Positions 1 through 5,615 of a stretch of 5,794 nt of DNA are shown here, one piece after another. The stretch spans positions 1 to 5,794 of the forward strand of contig JALTMR010000206.1 in assembly GCA_027001525.1 (NCBI GenBank). Direction: 5' to 3'. The notes beneath the pieces are model-generated. The model was not told where the DNA came from, did not search any database, and saw only the letters and a program-made list of their open reading frames with translations. A program made the position numbers and the translations under genes. The stretch is from Gammaproteobacteria bacterium (GTDB lineage: Bacteria > Pseudomonadota > Gammaproteobacteria > Tenderiales > Tenderiaceae). Each line of letters opens with the position of its first letter. The stretch's first letter is position 1.

Positions 1-78
1 CGAGATATCAGGCGCCGAGGAGGGTACGCTCTGGCGCGAGGGAGGATCAGCAAACAGCGGAAGAGAGACCTGCTCCAT
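1..78 (-). CDS. imuB: ImuB-like Y-family polymerase homologue, 5' end only (partial)
   Basis: Only the first 26 codons are in the window; the frame stays open to the left edge. The ATG (complement of 76-78) shares one base with the imuA stop (TAATG), so the gene is translationally coupled to imuA. The visible residues start MEQVSLPLFADPP and are rich in Pro and Ser. They do not reach the LWLxLxxP-type segment with which I expect the ImuB polymerase-like domain to begin, so either there is a short N-terminal extension or translation starts further in. The identification rests mainly on position: in many proteobacteria imuA is followed directly by imuB and then dnaE2. ImuB is a Y-family polymerase relative, generally regarded as catalytically inactive, that links the beta clamp to the error-prone polymerase DnaE2. 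Expression should follow the LexA-controlled promoter upstream of imuA. An unrelated gene cannot be excluded from 26 residues alone. Confidence 0.62.
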   Translation of the reverse strand, partial: MEQVSLPLFADPPSRQSVPSSAPDIS

Positions 79-719
79 TACAGCTCCCCCTCGCTGGCAC
101 GCTGGAGATGGGCCCAGGGCAGATCGACACACCGCCCCGCCACACCGCCTCGCGCCTTGACAATGCGCAGCTGCAATCCATCCCGTTTTGGCACCAGTTG
201 CAGACGCAGCGCAGCAGGTGAAGCGCTGCCGCCACGCGGCAGAAACACCACCCCCACCCCCTGCCCGGCCGCCGCAGCCAACTGCAAACGGCGCGCCTCT
301 CGGGCACTCAGGCGTGATAACCAGAGCAACACCACGCCACAGGCCGGAGCGCGCAACAACCGCTCAGCACTCCATAGCGCCGCCTGCTCGCTCTCCAGCC
401 GGGGAATCACGCGAACCTGCTCCAGCGCCACCCCGGCGCGAAGCAGCGCCGGTGCATACGGCACATAGGGCGGCACCAGCCAGACCACATGCTGCTGCGC
501 CTGACTAAGGCGCGCCAGCAGCGGCAGCCACAGCTGCAATTCGCCAACGCCCCAGCGCGGCACCACCATCTCCACCAAAGCAGCGCGCGGCCAGCCACCA
601 GCGGGCAACACAGCATCCAACGCCGTGTGACCACTGGGGTAGACCGCCGGGCGGGCCCCCTCGCCACCGCGCCAAAGCATGGTGTTGCTGCGCAACAGCT
701 GCTCCAATTCACTCTTCAT
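78..719 (-). CDS. imuA: Translesion synthesis-associated protein ImuA (RecA-like, SOS mutasome)
   Basis: A 213-residue protein of the ImuA family (RecA-related, COG4544 type), part of the ImuA-ImuB-DnaE2 mutasome that carries out damage-induced error-prone synthesis. Family hallmarks visible are the N-terminal SGHTALDAVLPAGGWPR stretch (about 29-45), a GVGELQLWLPLLARL helix (57-71), the VPPYVPYAPAL segment (82-92), the GVVLLWLSRL strand (128-137) and a C-terminal SPAALRLQL...LRIVKARGG region (167-192). The place where RecA has its Walker A loop reads VVPRWGVGEL (52-61) with no GKT/S, so ATP binding of the RecA kind is not evident; this is normal for short proteobacterial ImuA. The length fits the family. 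The start is ATG; upstream only a weak AGGTG lies about 11 nt away. A LexA box lies 43 bp upstream of the start, and the probable imuB follows with a one-base overlap. Confidence 0.9.
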   Translation of the reverse strand: MKSELEQLLRSNTMLWRGGEGARPAVYPSGHTALDAVLPAGGWPRAALVEMVVPRWGVGELQLWLPLLARLSQAQQHVVWLVPPYVPYAPALLRAGVALEQVRVIPRLESEQAALWSAERLLRAPACGVVLLWLSRLSAREARRLQLAAAAGQGVGVVFLPRGGSASPAALRLQLVPKRDGLQLRIVKARGGVAGRCVDLPWAHLQRASEGEL

Positions 720-757
720 TCAATGCCACGCACCTGAAAAAACCGGACACACAAAAC

Positions 758-763
758 AGTATA
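758..763 (-). promoter_or_regulatory. Probable -10 element of the imuA promoter
   Basis: On the minus strand this reads TATACT, one mismatch from TATAAT. Seventeen bases upstream is CTGGAA, which matches TTGACA at only three of six positions, so the -35 is weak. Transcription would start near 751, giving a leader of about 30 nt before the imuA ATG. The LexA box overlaps this hexamer and fills the spacer, the usual arrangement for repression. The promoter is inferred; the hexamer itself is read directly. Confidence 0.5.
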
Positions 764-781
764 CTGTTTATTTATCCAGTT
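762..781 (-). promoter_or_regulatory. LexA (SOS) box controlling imuA-imuB
   Basis: The plus strand reads TACTGTTTATTTATCCAGTT, which is CTGT-N8-CCAG with an AT-rich spacer. The E. coli/gammaproteobacterial consensus is TACTGTATATATATACAGTA; the only core deviation is CCAG for ACAG, a variant also present in functional E. coli sites such as one of the recN boxes. It lies 43 bp upstream of the imuA start and overlaps the probable -10. Since imuA cassettes are commonly LexA-regulated, gene identity and site support each other. The site also lies 31 bp beyond the stop of the preceding permease gene, so imuA need not depend on read-through. Confidence 0.82.
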
Positions 782-812
782 TCCAGTGCATGACTGGCGA
801 CGAGGAAAAGAC

Positions 813-1583
813 TCAGACCAGAAGCCGGCGCTTCAACAAGACAATGGCCAGCCAATACGCTGTCAGGCCGTAGAAGAAGAGCACCGAGAGATGCAACAGC
901 ACATTCTCCAGCGCCAGCTCGGTCATCAGCCCCCGCACCACCGCCACCGCATGCGTCAACGGCAGCAGCTGAGCGGCAAACTGAACGGCCTGCGGCAGGT
1001 TATCCGGCGGGAAGAAGACCCCGCTGAGCAGAAACATGGGGGTAATCAGGAGGGTGAAATAGTAGAGAAAAAAGTCGTAGCTGGGGGAGATGGCCGTCAC
1101 CACCAGCGCCATGGCGCCAAAGCAGCAGCCGATCAAAAAGGCCATAGGCAACACCCAGAACGCCAGCCAGCTGTCGATGAGACCCAGCAGCAGCGTCACC
1201 ACCAAAATGGCACTGACGCTGATCAGGCTCTTGGTGCCCATCCAGATCACCTCCCCCAGCACCACATCATCGAGCGTCATGGGGGCGGAGATCATCCCGC
1301 CCCAGGTCTCCTGCACTTTCATGCGGGTGTAGGCGGAGTAGAGCCCCTCAAACGTGGCGGTATTCATGGCGCTGGAGCAGACGATGCCGGAGGCGAGAAA
1401 GACGATGTAGGGCAGCGCCGACATCTCGCCGATAAAGCCCCCCAGGCCGTAACCCAGCGCCAGCAGGTAGAAGAGTGGCTCGCCAAAGTTCCCCACCAGC
1501 GAAGGCCCCGCCAGCTTGCGCCAGACGTTGACGTTGCGCCACCAGACGGGAATCCAGCGGCGGCTGATCTGCGGCAACGGCAT
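813..1583 (-). CDS. ABC-2 type transporter permease, NodJ family
   Basis: An inner-membrane permease of about 256 residues that would pair with the ATPase encoded just upstream. About six hydrophobic segments are visible (roughly 32-50, 56-75, 112-135, 140-165, 172-190 and 228-250), as in ABC-2 exporters. NodJ-family features include WRNVNVWRKLAGPSLVGN near the N-terminus, LPYIVFLASGIV, the TRMKVQETWGGMISAPMTLDDVVLGEV stretch (split here at 86-99 and 100-112), and ISPSYDFFLYYFTLLITPMF followed by LLSGVFFPPDNLP. NodJ was first described in export of nodulation signals, but relatives are widespread in non-nodulating proteobacteria and the substrate here is unknown. Start choice: ATG at 1583 overlaps the ATPase stop as TGATG with AAGGAG 11 nt upstream; a GTG one codon earlier (1586) would be 8 nt from the same AAGGAG and is almost equally good. 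It is the last gene of the ferredoxin-ATPase-permease unit. Confidence 0.9.
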   Translation of the reverse strand: MPLPQISRRWIPVWWRNVNVWRKLAGPSLVGNFGEPLFYLLALGYGLGGFIGEMSALPYIVFLASGIVCSSAMNTATFEGLYSAYTRMKVQETWGGMISAPMTLDDVVLGEVIWMGTKSLISVSAILVVTLLLGLIDSWLAFWVLPMAFLIGCCFGAMALVVTAISPSYDFFLYYFTLLITPMFLLSGVFFPPDNLPQAVQFAAQLLPLTHAVAVVRGLMTELALENVLLHLSVLFFYGLTAYWLAIVLLKRRLLV

Positions 1584-2500
1584 CACTCGCGCAGCTCCTT
1601 GCCGGTCAGTTTGAGAAACACATCTTCAAGGTTGGCGCGGCGGTGGAGAAAATGCAGCGCCGGGTGGTCTGCCAGTGAGCGGAGCAAGGCCGTCTCATCT
1701 TCGCAGTAACAGAAAAGTGTCTCCCCCACCTGCTCAACACGGCTGGCCAGCGCCTGCGCAAACTCTTCGCACCAAACCTCCAGCTGCGGGCCGTAGACCT
1801 CCACCACCTGAGGCTCAATGTGTTGGCGAATCAACGCCGGGGGGGAGTCCTCCACCAGAATGCGACCGCGATCGACAATGGCGATGCGATCACACAGCCG
1901 TTCCGCCTCATCCATATAGTGCGTGGTGAGAATCAGCGTCTTGCCCTGCCCCAGTAACTGCCGCAAGCGACGCCAGATGAGCTGACGCGCCTGAGGGTCG
2001 AGCCCTGTGGTGGGCTCATCGAGAATCACCAGATCGGGATCATTGACCAGCGCTCGCGCCATGGTCAGGCGGCGCTGCATTCCCCCTGACAGCTCGCTGA
2101 TGGAAGCATCCGCCTTGCCCTCCAGCGCGGCAAAGGCCAGCAGCGCCGGCAGGCGTGCATCCATCTCGCGTCGTTTGATGCCAAAAAAGCTGCCGTAGGT
2201 GCGCAGGTTCTCCACCACGGAGAAATCGGGATCGAGATTATCAAACTGCGGCACAATGCCGAGACGCTCGCGCATCCGCCGTGCCTGGGCCGGCACCGGC
2301 AGACCCAATACCGTCAATTCACCCGCCGAGGGAGAAGTATTGCCCAGCAGCATCTTCAGCGTCGTGGTTTTACCCGCGCCATTGGGGCCCAGCAGACCGA
2401 AGCACTGGCCCCGCTCGATGTTCAGATCAATGCCATCGACTACCGCTTTGTCGCCATAGCGTTTGCTCAGACCACGCGCCCTGACGATCAAGTCAGGCAT
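1583..2500 (-). CDS. ABC transporter ATP-binding protein, NodI/DrrA type
   Basis: A 305-residue cytoplasmic ATPase that should power the NodJ-type permease encoded next. All nucleotide-binding motifs are intact: Walker A GPNGAGKT (38-45), Q-loop Q85 in GIVPQFDNLD, signature LSGGMQ (137-142), Walker B LVILDE (157-162) with catalytic E162, D-loop GLDP (166-169) and H-loop H194. The C-terminal extension ending RRANLEDVFLKLTGKELRE is typical of the DrrA/NodI branch rather than of importer ATPases. The length is normal for the family. The ATG shares its A with the ferredoxin stop (TGATG) and no clear ribosome-binding site precedes it, so translation is probably coupled to the ferredoxin gene. The substrate cannot be told from sequence; export of a lipid-linked or amphipathic compound would suit the family but is a guess. 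Confidence 0.94.
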   Translation of the reverse strand: MPDLIVRARGLSKRYGDKAVVDGIDLNIERGQCFGLLGPNGAGKTTTLKMLLGNTSPSAGELTVLGLPVPAQARRMRERLGIVPQFDNLDPDFSVVENLRTYGSFFGIKRREMDARLPALLAFAALEGKADASISELSGGMQRRLTMARALVNDPDLVILDEPTTGLDPQARQLIWRRLRQLLGQGKTLILTTHYMDEAERLCDRIAIVDRGRILVEDSPPALIRQHIEPQVVEVYGPQLEVWCEEFAQALASRVEQVGETLFCYCEDETALLRSLADHPALHFLHRRANLEDVFLKLTGKELRE

Positions 2501-2808
2501 CAGACTTTCAAACGTTCAACTTCCCGCCCGTTCAGCAGGTGCTCCTGAATGATCTCTTCGAGATCGTCTTTGTCCACATAGGTGTACCAGGTGCCTTCGG
2601 GGTAGACCACCATCACCGGGCCGATGGCACAGCGCCCCATACAACCGGATTTGTTCAGACGCACCTTGCCGGGGCCAAACAGCCCCAGCTCCTTCAGGCG
2701 GTTTTTGGCGTATTTCACCATCGCCATCGCGTTATGATCCTGACAACTGGGGCTGCCATCACTGGCCTGGTTGGCGCAGATGAAGGCGTGACGCTGATAG
2801 AAAGACAT
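2500..2808 (-). CDS. Thioredoxin-fold [2Fe-2S] ferredoxin
   Basis: A 102-residue ferredoxin of the thioredoxin-like [2Fe-2S] group. Its cluster ligands are visible as C11 and C22 (FICANQ...SCQDH) and C56 and C60 (KSGCMGRC), the C-x10-C plus C-x3-C pattern of the family. The rest also fits: GPVMVVYPEGTWYTYVDKDD (63-82), then EEIIQEHLLNG. Such proteins transfer single electrons, but the partner here is unknown. I chose ATG at 2808, giving MSFYQRHAFIC, which matches how family members usually begin; a TTG at 2820 is in frame but would add only four residues. The ribosome-binding site is weak (TTGGA, about 7 nt upstream). It is the first gene of an operon with an ABC exporter, translationally joined to the ATPase (TGATG), and it diverges from the GlcF-like gene. 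Confidence 0.92.
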   Translation of the reverse strand: MSFYQRHAFICANQASDGSPSCQDHNAMAMVKYAKNRLKELGLFGPGKVRLNKSGCMGRCAIGPVMVVYPEGTWYTYVDKDDLEEIIQEHLLNGREVERLKV

Positions 2809-2840
2809 GGGCAATTCCAAATTCGTAAACAGTCAAAAGA

Positions 2841-2857
2841 GGGCGATATAATAGCCC
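2841..2857 (+). promoter_or_regulatory. Divergent promoter core: TATAAT inside an imperfect dyad
   Basis: This stretch reads GGGCGATATAATAGCCC. It contains a perfect plus-strand TATAAT (2847-2852) and, on the minus strand, TATTAT (2848-2853), so it could supply the -10 of both the GlcF-like gene and the ferredoxin operon. GGGC/GCCC arms make it an imperfect dyad with six of eight pairs matching. No good -35 hexamer is visible at 16-18 bp in either direction, so an activator may be needed. A plus-strand start near 2859 would give a leader of about 60 nt. The motifs are seen; their use is inferred. Confidence 0.45.
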
Positions 2858-2919
2858 AATATTGCGGCCGGGTTGTGCTTCCCTTGCCGTCCTCCTCCAC
2901 AGGCTATTGAGCGCCCACC

Positions 2920-4146
2920 TTGACTTCCATTCCAAAGACCAAAACCAGTGCCCAAATAAAGCAGGAGACCGACCGCTGCGTCATGTGCGGCCTCTGCCTG
3001 CCTCACTGCCCGACCTACCTGAAAACCCGCAACGAGAGCGAATCTCCCCGCGGCCGCATCTCGCTGATGCGCGCGCTGGCGGGCGGCGAACTGGCGCTAA
3101 CGGAGCAACTGCAGGGCCACCTGGAAAGCTGCCTGCTCTGTCGTGCCTGCGAGGTCAAATGCCCCTCAAAGGTAAACTACGCCAGCATCATGGATGCCAC
3201 CCGCATCGCCATTGCGCAACAACAACCCGCCCCGCCCAAACCCTCTTCGCTGGAAAAACTGGCCACCGACAACACACTCCGGCGCAAGCTCAACAGGCTC
3301 CTCTGGCTGGCGGATAAAAGCGGCCTGAGAGCGGCAGGACGCGGCCTGGGCATCACCAGGGCGATGGGGCTGGAGCGTCTGGAGCAGCTGGCACCCCCGA
3401 CCCCGCTGACCAGATCCTGGCACAGCTACTACCCGGCCAGCGCCGAAAAACGGGCCGACGTGGCCCTCTTCACCGGCTGCTTCAGCGACCTGTTTGATCA
3501 GCAAACGCTATCCGCCAGCATCCTGATGCTTAACCGTCTGGGCTACGGCGTGCATGTACCCGCCACCCAAACCTGCTGCGGCGCACTGCACTACCATAAA
3601 GGCGACAGCACCCAGGCCGCCGAACTGGCCCGGCAAAACCACCAGGCCTTTGCCGAACTGGAGATCGAGGCCATCATCAGCACCGCCAGCGGCTGCGGCA
3701 GCCACCTTCAGGAACACAACCCCAGCGGCCACCCCATTCAGGAGATCAGCCAGTTTCTCGCCAACGCCCACTGGCCTGAGCATATTCAATTCAAACCACT
3801 GACCAAACAAATCGCCGTGCACGACCCCTGCAGCCTGCGCAACACACTCAAGGCCGCCGAGTTCCCGTATCAACTCCTGCACAAAATTCCACAACTGAAA
3901 ATCGTCCCCCTGCCCGGCAACGAGCGCTGCTGCGGCGGTGCCGGCAGCTACATGCTTGACCACCCGGCCATGGCGGATAATTTGAGGCAGGACAAACTGG
4001 ATGCGCTAACGGCCACCGAGGCAGACATCCTGGTGACATCCAACATCGGCTGCGCCCTGCACTTGATGTCCGGGCTGCGCTCAGAGCACCGAAAAACCGT
4101 AGTGCGACATCCAGTAACACTGCTGGCAGAACAGTTAAGCAATTGA
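2920..4146 (+). CDS. GlcF-like (Fe-S)-binding protein (glycolate oxidase iron-sulfur subunit family)
   Basis: A 408-residue protein. It has two ferredoxin-type [4Fe-4S] motifs, C20-x2-C23-x2-C26-x3-C30 (CVMCGLCLPHC) and C71-x2-C74-x2-C77-x3-C81, followed by two CCG domains: C187...C219-C220-G...C259 and C304...C337-C338-G-G...C378. This is the architecture and length of GlcF and of related heterodisulfide-reductase-like electron-transfer subunits, which pass electrons from a flavin dehydrogenase towards the quinone pool. No GlcD or GlcE lies within the window, so a role in glycolate oxidation is possible but not shown; a stand-alone or D-lactate-type partner is equally open. Start: a TGA lies in frame at 2908-2910 and the only NTG codon between it and the first cluster cysteine is TTG at 2920, so a TTG start is strongly implied, with only a weak GAG 8 nt upstream. 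All ligand cysteines are present. Confidence 0.9.
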   Translation: MTSIPKTKTSAQIKQETDRCVMCGLCLPHCPTYLKTRNESESPRGRISLMRALAGGELALTEQLQGHLESCLLCRACEVKCPSKVNYASIMDATRIAIAQQQPAPPKPSSLEKLATDNTLRRKLNRLLWLADKSGLRAAGRGLGITRAMGLERLEQLAPPTPLTRSWHSYYPASAEKRADVALFTGCFSDLFDQQTLSASILMLNRLGYGVHVPATQTCCGALHYHKGDSTQAAELARQNHQAFAELEIEAIISTASGCGSHLQEHNPSGHPIQEISQFLANAHWPEHIQFKPLTKQIAVHDPCSLRNTLKAAEFPYQLLHKIPQLKIVPLPGNERCCGGAGSYMLDHPAMADNLRQDKLDALTATEADILVTSNIGCALHLMSGLRSEHRKTVVRHPVTLLAEQLSN

Positions 4147-4225
4147 TTTATAAACCTTAGCTTATGGCCAGATCGGTGCCGCATACACTTGAAAGCGCCA
4201 CAACAATGGGAGTATCTTGTTCGCC

Positions 4226-4885
4226 ATGACCACTCAGAACCGCACAGCCCGGCACTACAGCCCCCTGGACCAGTTCATCGGCAATCTCGACAACGCCATG
4301 CGCACCATTTTTGGCAAGCCCCAGATCACTGAACGCCCCAACCCGGCGGCGGGGGTTGAAGATGCCAAACTCAGTGAGGGTGAGCGCCGACAGGTGGCTG
4401 GTCTGATGCGCGTTAACCACGCGGGTGAAGTGTCGGCCCAGGGACTCTATACCGGACAGGCACTCACTGCCCGCCTGCCCGACGTGCGCGAGAAGATGGA
4501 GCGCGCAGCGATGGAAGAGAACGACCACCTGGCCTGGTGCGAAACGCGGCTTGAGGAGCTTGGCAGCCACAAGAGCCTGCTCAACCCGGTGTGGTATTTC
4601 GGCTCGCTGACCATCGGCGCCATTGCCGGCGTTGCCGGAGACAAATGGAGCCTGGGGTTTGTGGCGGAGACAGAGCACCAGGTCATCCGCCATCTGGATG
4701 AGCATCTGGAAAAATTACCGCCACAGGATGAAAAGAGTCGCGCCGTACTGACCCAGATGAAAGAGGATGAAGCTCATCACGCCACCGTTGCGCTGCTACA
4801 TGGCGGCGCAGAGCTGCCCGCGCCAGTGAAACTCATGATGAAGACCACCTCCAAAATCATGACGACGCTCGCCTACAAAATATAA
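4226..4885 (+). CDS. coq7: Coq7: 2-polyprenyl-3-methyl-6-methoxy-1,4-benzoquinone monooxygenase
   Basis: A 219-residue di-iron hydroxylase that performs the last ring hydroxylation in aerobic ubiquinone synthesis, making the substrate for the final O-methylation; it acts at the inner face of the cytoplasmic membrane. The family opening RHYSPLDQ is present. The iron ligands can be assigned as E68 (in NHAGE), E98-x-x-H101 (EENDH), E150 (ETEHQ) and E182-x-x-H185 (DEAHH). LGSHKSLLNPVWYFGS and VAETEHQVIRHLDEHLEKLP are classic Coq7 stretches. It replaces the unrelated flavoprotein UbiF of E. coli. I chose ATG at 4226; an in-frame TTG at 4217 would add three residues. GGGAG at 4208-4212 lies 13 nt from the ATG and 4 nt from the TTG, so the start is not settled. 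It lies 79 bp after the GlcF-like gene, with no terminator or clear promoter between, so it may be co-transcribed. An intrinsic terminator follows. Confidence 0.96.
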   Translation: MTTQNRTARHYSPLDQFIGNLDNAMRTIFGKPQITERPNPAAGVEDAKLSEGERRQVAGLMRVNHAGEVSAQGLYTGQALTARLPDVREKMERAAMEENDHLAWCETRLEELGSHKSLLNPVWYFGSLTIGAIAGVAGDKWSLGFVAETEHQVIRHLDEHLEKLPPQDEKSRAVLTQMKEDEAHHATVALLHGGAELPAPVKLMMKTTSKIMTTLAYKI

Positions 4886-4905
4886 GCCGTTACGTTGACC
4901 TGCCC

Positions 4906-4929
4906 AAGCCGCTGCACCAGCGGCTTTTT
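4906..4929 (+). terminator. Intrinsic (Rho-independent) terminator after coq7
   Basis: A perfect 9-bp stem, AAGCCGCTG (4906-4914) with CAGCGGCTT (4918-4926), closes a 3-nt CAC loop. The stem runs into a T tract (4925-4929), with further T residues after one G. It lies 20 bp past the coq7 stop. There is no matching T tract on the other strand, so it acts in the plus direction and separates coq7 from the next gene. Confidence 0.93.
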
Positions 4930-5023
4930 GTTTGCCTGACACCAAGGAAATTCAAAAAAACAACACCTAAAAGACCGTAATTTCAACCGTCCAACACAAT
5001 AAAAATAATAAAGGATTACCCCG
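4930..5023 (+). promoter_or_regulatory. AT-rich leader with strong ribosome-binding site for the barrel gene
   Basis: After the terminator the sequence becomes clearly AT-rich (runs of A and AAT between about 4950 and 5012), unlike the GC-rich genes around it; this is where the promoter for the next gene should lie. I could not pick a convincing -35/-10 pair. The ribosome-binding site is clear: AAGGA at 5011-5015, 8 nt before the GTG at 5024, and it decides that start. Confidence 0.5.
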
Positions 5024-5608
5024 GTGAAACGGAATGTCATCGCCCTTGTTGCGGCCGCTCTATCTGCGCCCCCCTCGCTCTGCCTTGCCAATGAACTTAG
5101 CTATGATTTTATTCAGCTGTCGCTCGCCTACACCTCATTTCAGGACACCCCCAGCCCCACGCGCGGCTTTGACCTTGATCTGAAAAAATCGATGAATGAG
5201 CGGGCTTTCTTTTATGGCGCATTCGGCACTGGCAGCGTCAGCACCGTCTTCGGCGGTGTGGAGGTTGCCGACCTGCTCGTCGGCGCAGGTTTTGGCGTCG
5301 GCTACCACCGCCCGGTCTATAAGAAAATCGACCTCGTCAGCACGGTCGAAATCTACCAGATAGACATTCAGCCCGGCGCACTCCCCGTCAGCCTCAACGC
5401 TTTTAGTCTCGGTGCCGGTCTTCGGGGGAAAATCAATAAAAAAGCGGAAGGCAACCTGTTCGCCAGCTACGCCAAGGTAAGAGAGGTATTCACCTACTCG
5501 CTGGACTTGCAGCTGGACTACCCCCTTAACCGCAGGCTGCTGGTCAGTGGCGGCATCGACCTGCTCAATTTGCGCGCCTTCAGCGTCGGGCTACGGTCAA
5601 ATTTCTAG
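5024..5608 (+). CDS. Exported protein, probable small outer-membrane beta-barrel, family not recognised
   Basis: A 194-residue protein starting at GTG with an excellent AAGGA site 8 nt upstream. The N-terminus is a standard Sec signal peptide: MKRN, a hydrophobic core (IALVAAALSAPPSLCL), then probable cleavage after LCLA at residue 22. C20 is not in a lipobox, so it is not a lipoprotein. The mature part (about 172 residues) has alternating polar and hydrophobic stretches ending in aromatics, for example LSYDFIQLSLAYTSF, RAFFYGAFGTG, VGAGFGVGYHRPV, IDLVSTVEIYQID and NLFASYAKV, giving eight to ten plausible strands. It ends in RAFSVGLRSNF with a terminal Phe, the usual outer-membrane barrel assembly signal. 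This resembles OmpA-like or opacity-type small barrels, but I recognise no named family or ligand. It appears to be a single-gene unit, with a terminator before it and a convergent gene after it. Confidence 0.82.
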   Translation: MKRNVIALVAAALSAPPSLCLANELSYDFIQLSLAYTSFQDTPSPTRGFDLDLKKSMNERAFFYGAFGTGSVSTVFGGVEVADLLVGAGFGVGYHRPVYKKIDLVSTVEIYQIDIQPGALPVSLNAFSLGAGLRGKINKKAEGNLFASYAKVREVFTYSLDLQLDYPLNRRLLVSGGIDLLNLRAFSVGLRSNF

Positions 5609-5615
5609 CGACTTA

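Noticed and set aside
783..797. CCAGT-N5-ACTGG inverted repeat as terminator of the permease operon
   Set aside because: The stem is only 5 bp with no following T tract on the minus strand. It is better seen as part of the CCAG/CTGG word cluster around the LexA box.
786..1709. Plus-strand open frame of 307 codons opposite the permease gene
   Set aside because: The translation is very rich in His, Gln and Arg with no recognisable domain, and it lies wholly antisense to the clearly identified NodJ-type and NodI-type genes. Long antisense frames are expected in GC-rich DNA.
813..2500. Nodulation factor export system (true nodIJ)
   Set aside because: NodIJ homologues are common in non-symbiotic proteobacteria, and no other nod genes or nod boxes are seen. 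The family name describes the type of transporter, not its substrate.
2824..2837. Minus-strand TTGACT (from 2838 down) as a -35 for the ferredoxin operon
   Set aside because: A -10 at 17 bp would fall on or next to the ferredoxin start codon and reads nothing like TATAAT.
3508..3963. Minus-strand 151-codon frame rich in Gly, Ala and Val inside the GlcF-like gene
   Set aside because: It is a mirror of the real gene, whose cysteine motifs are all intact in the plus frame; there is no ribosome-binding site and no family resemblance.
4157..4705. Minus-strand 182-codon frame opposite coq7
   Set aside because: It is antisense to a complete Coq7 with all iron ligands, and its translation has no domain-like features.
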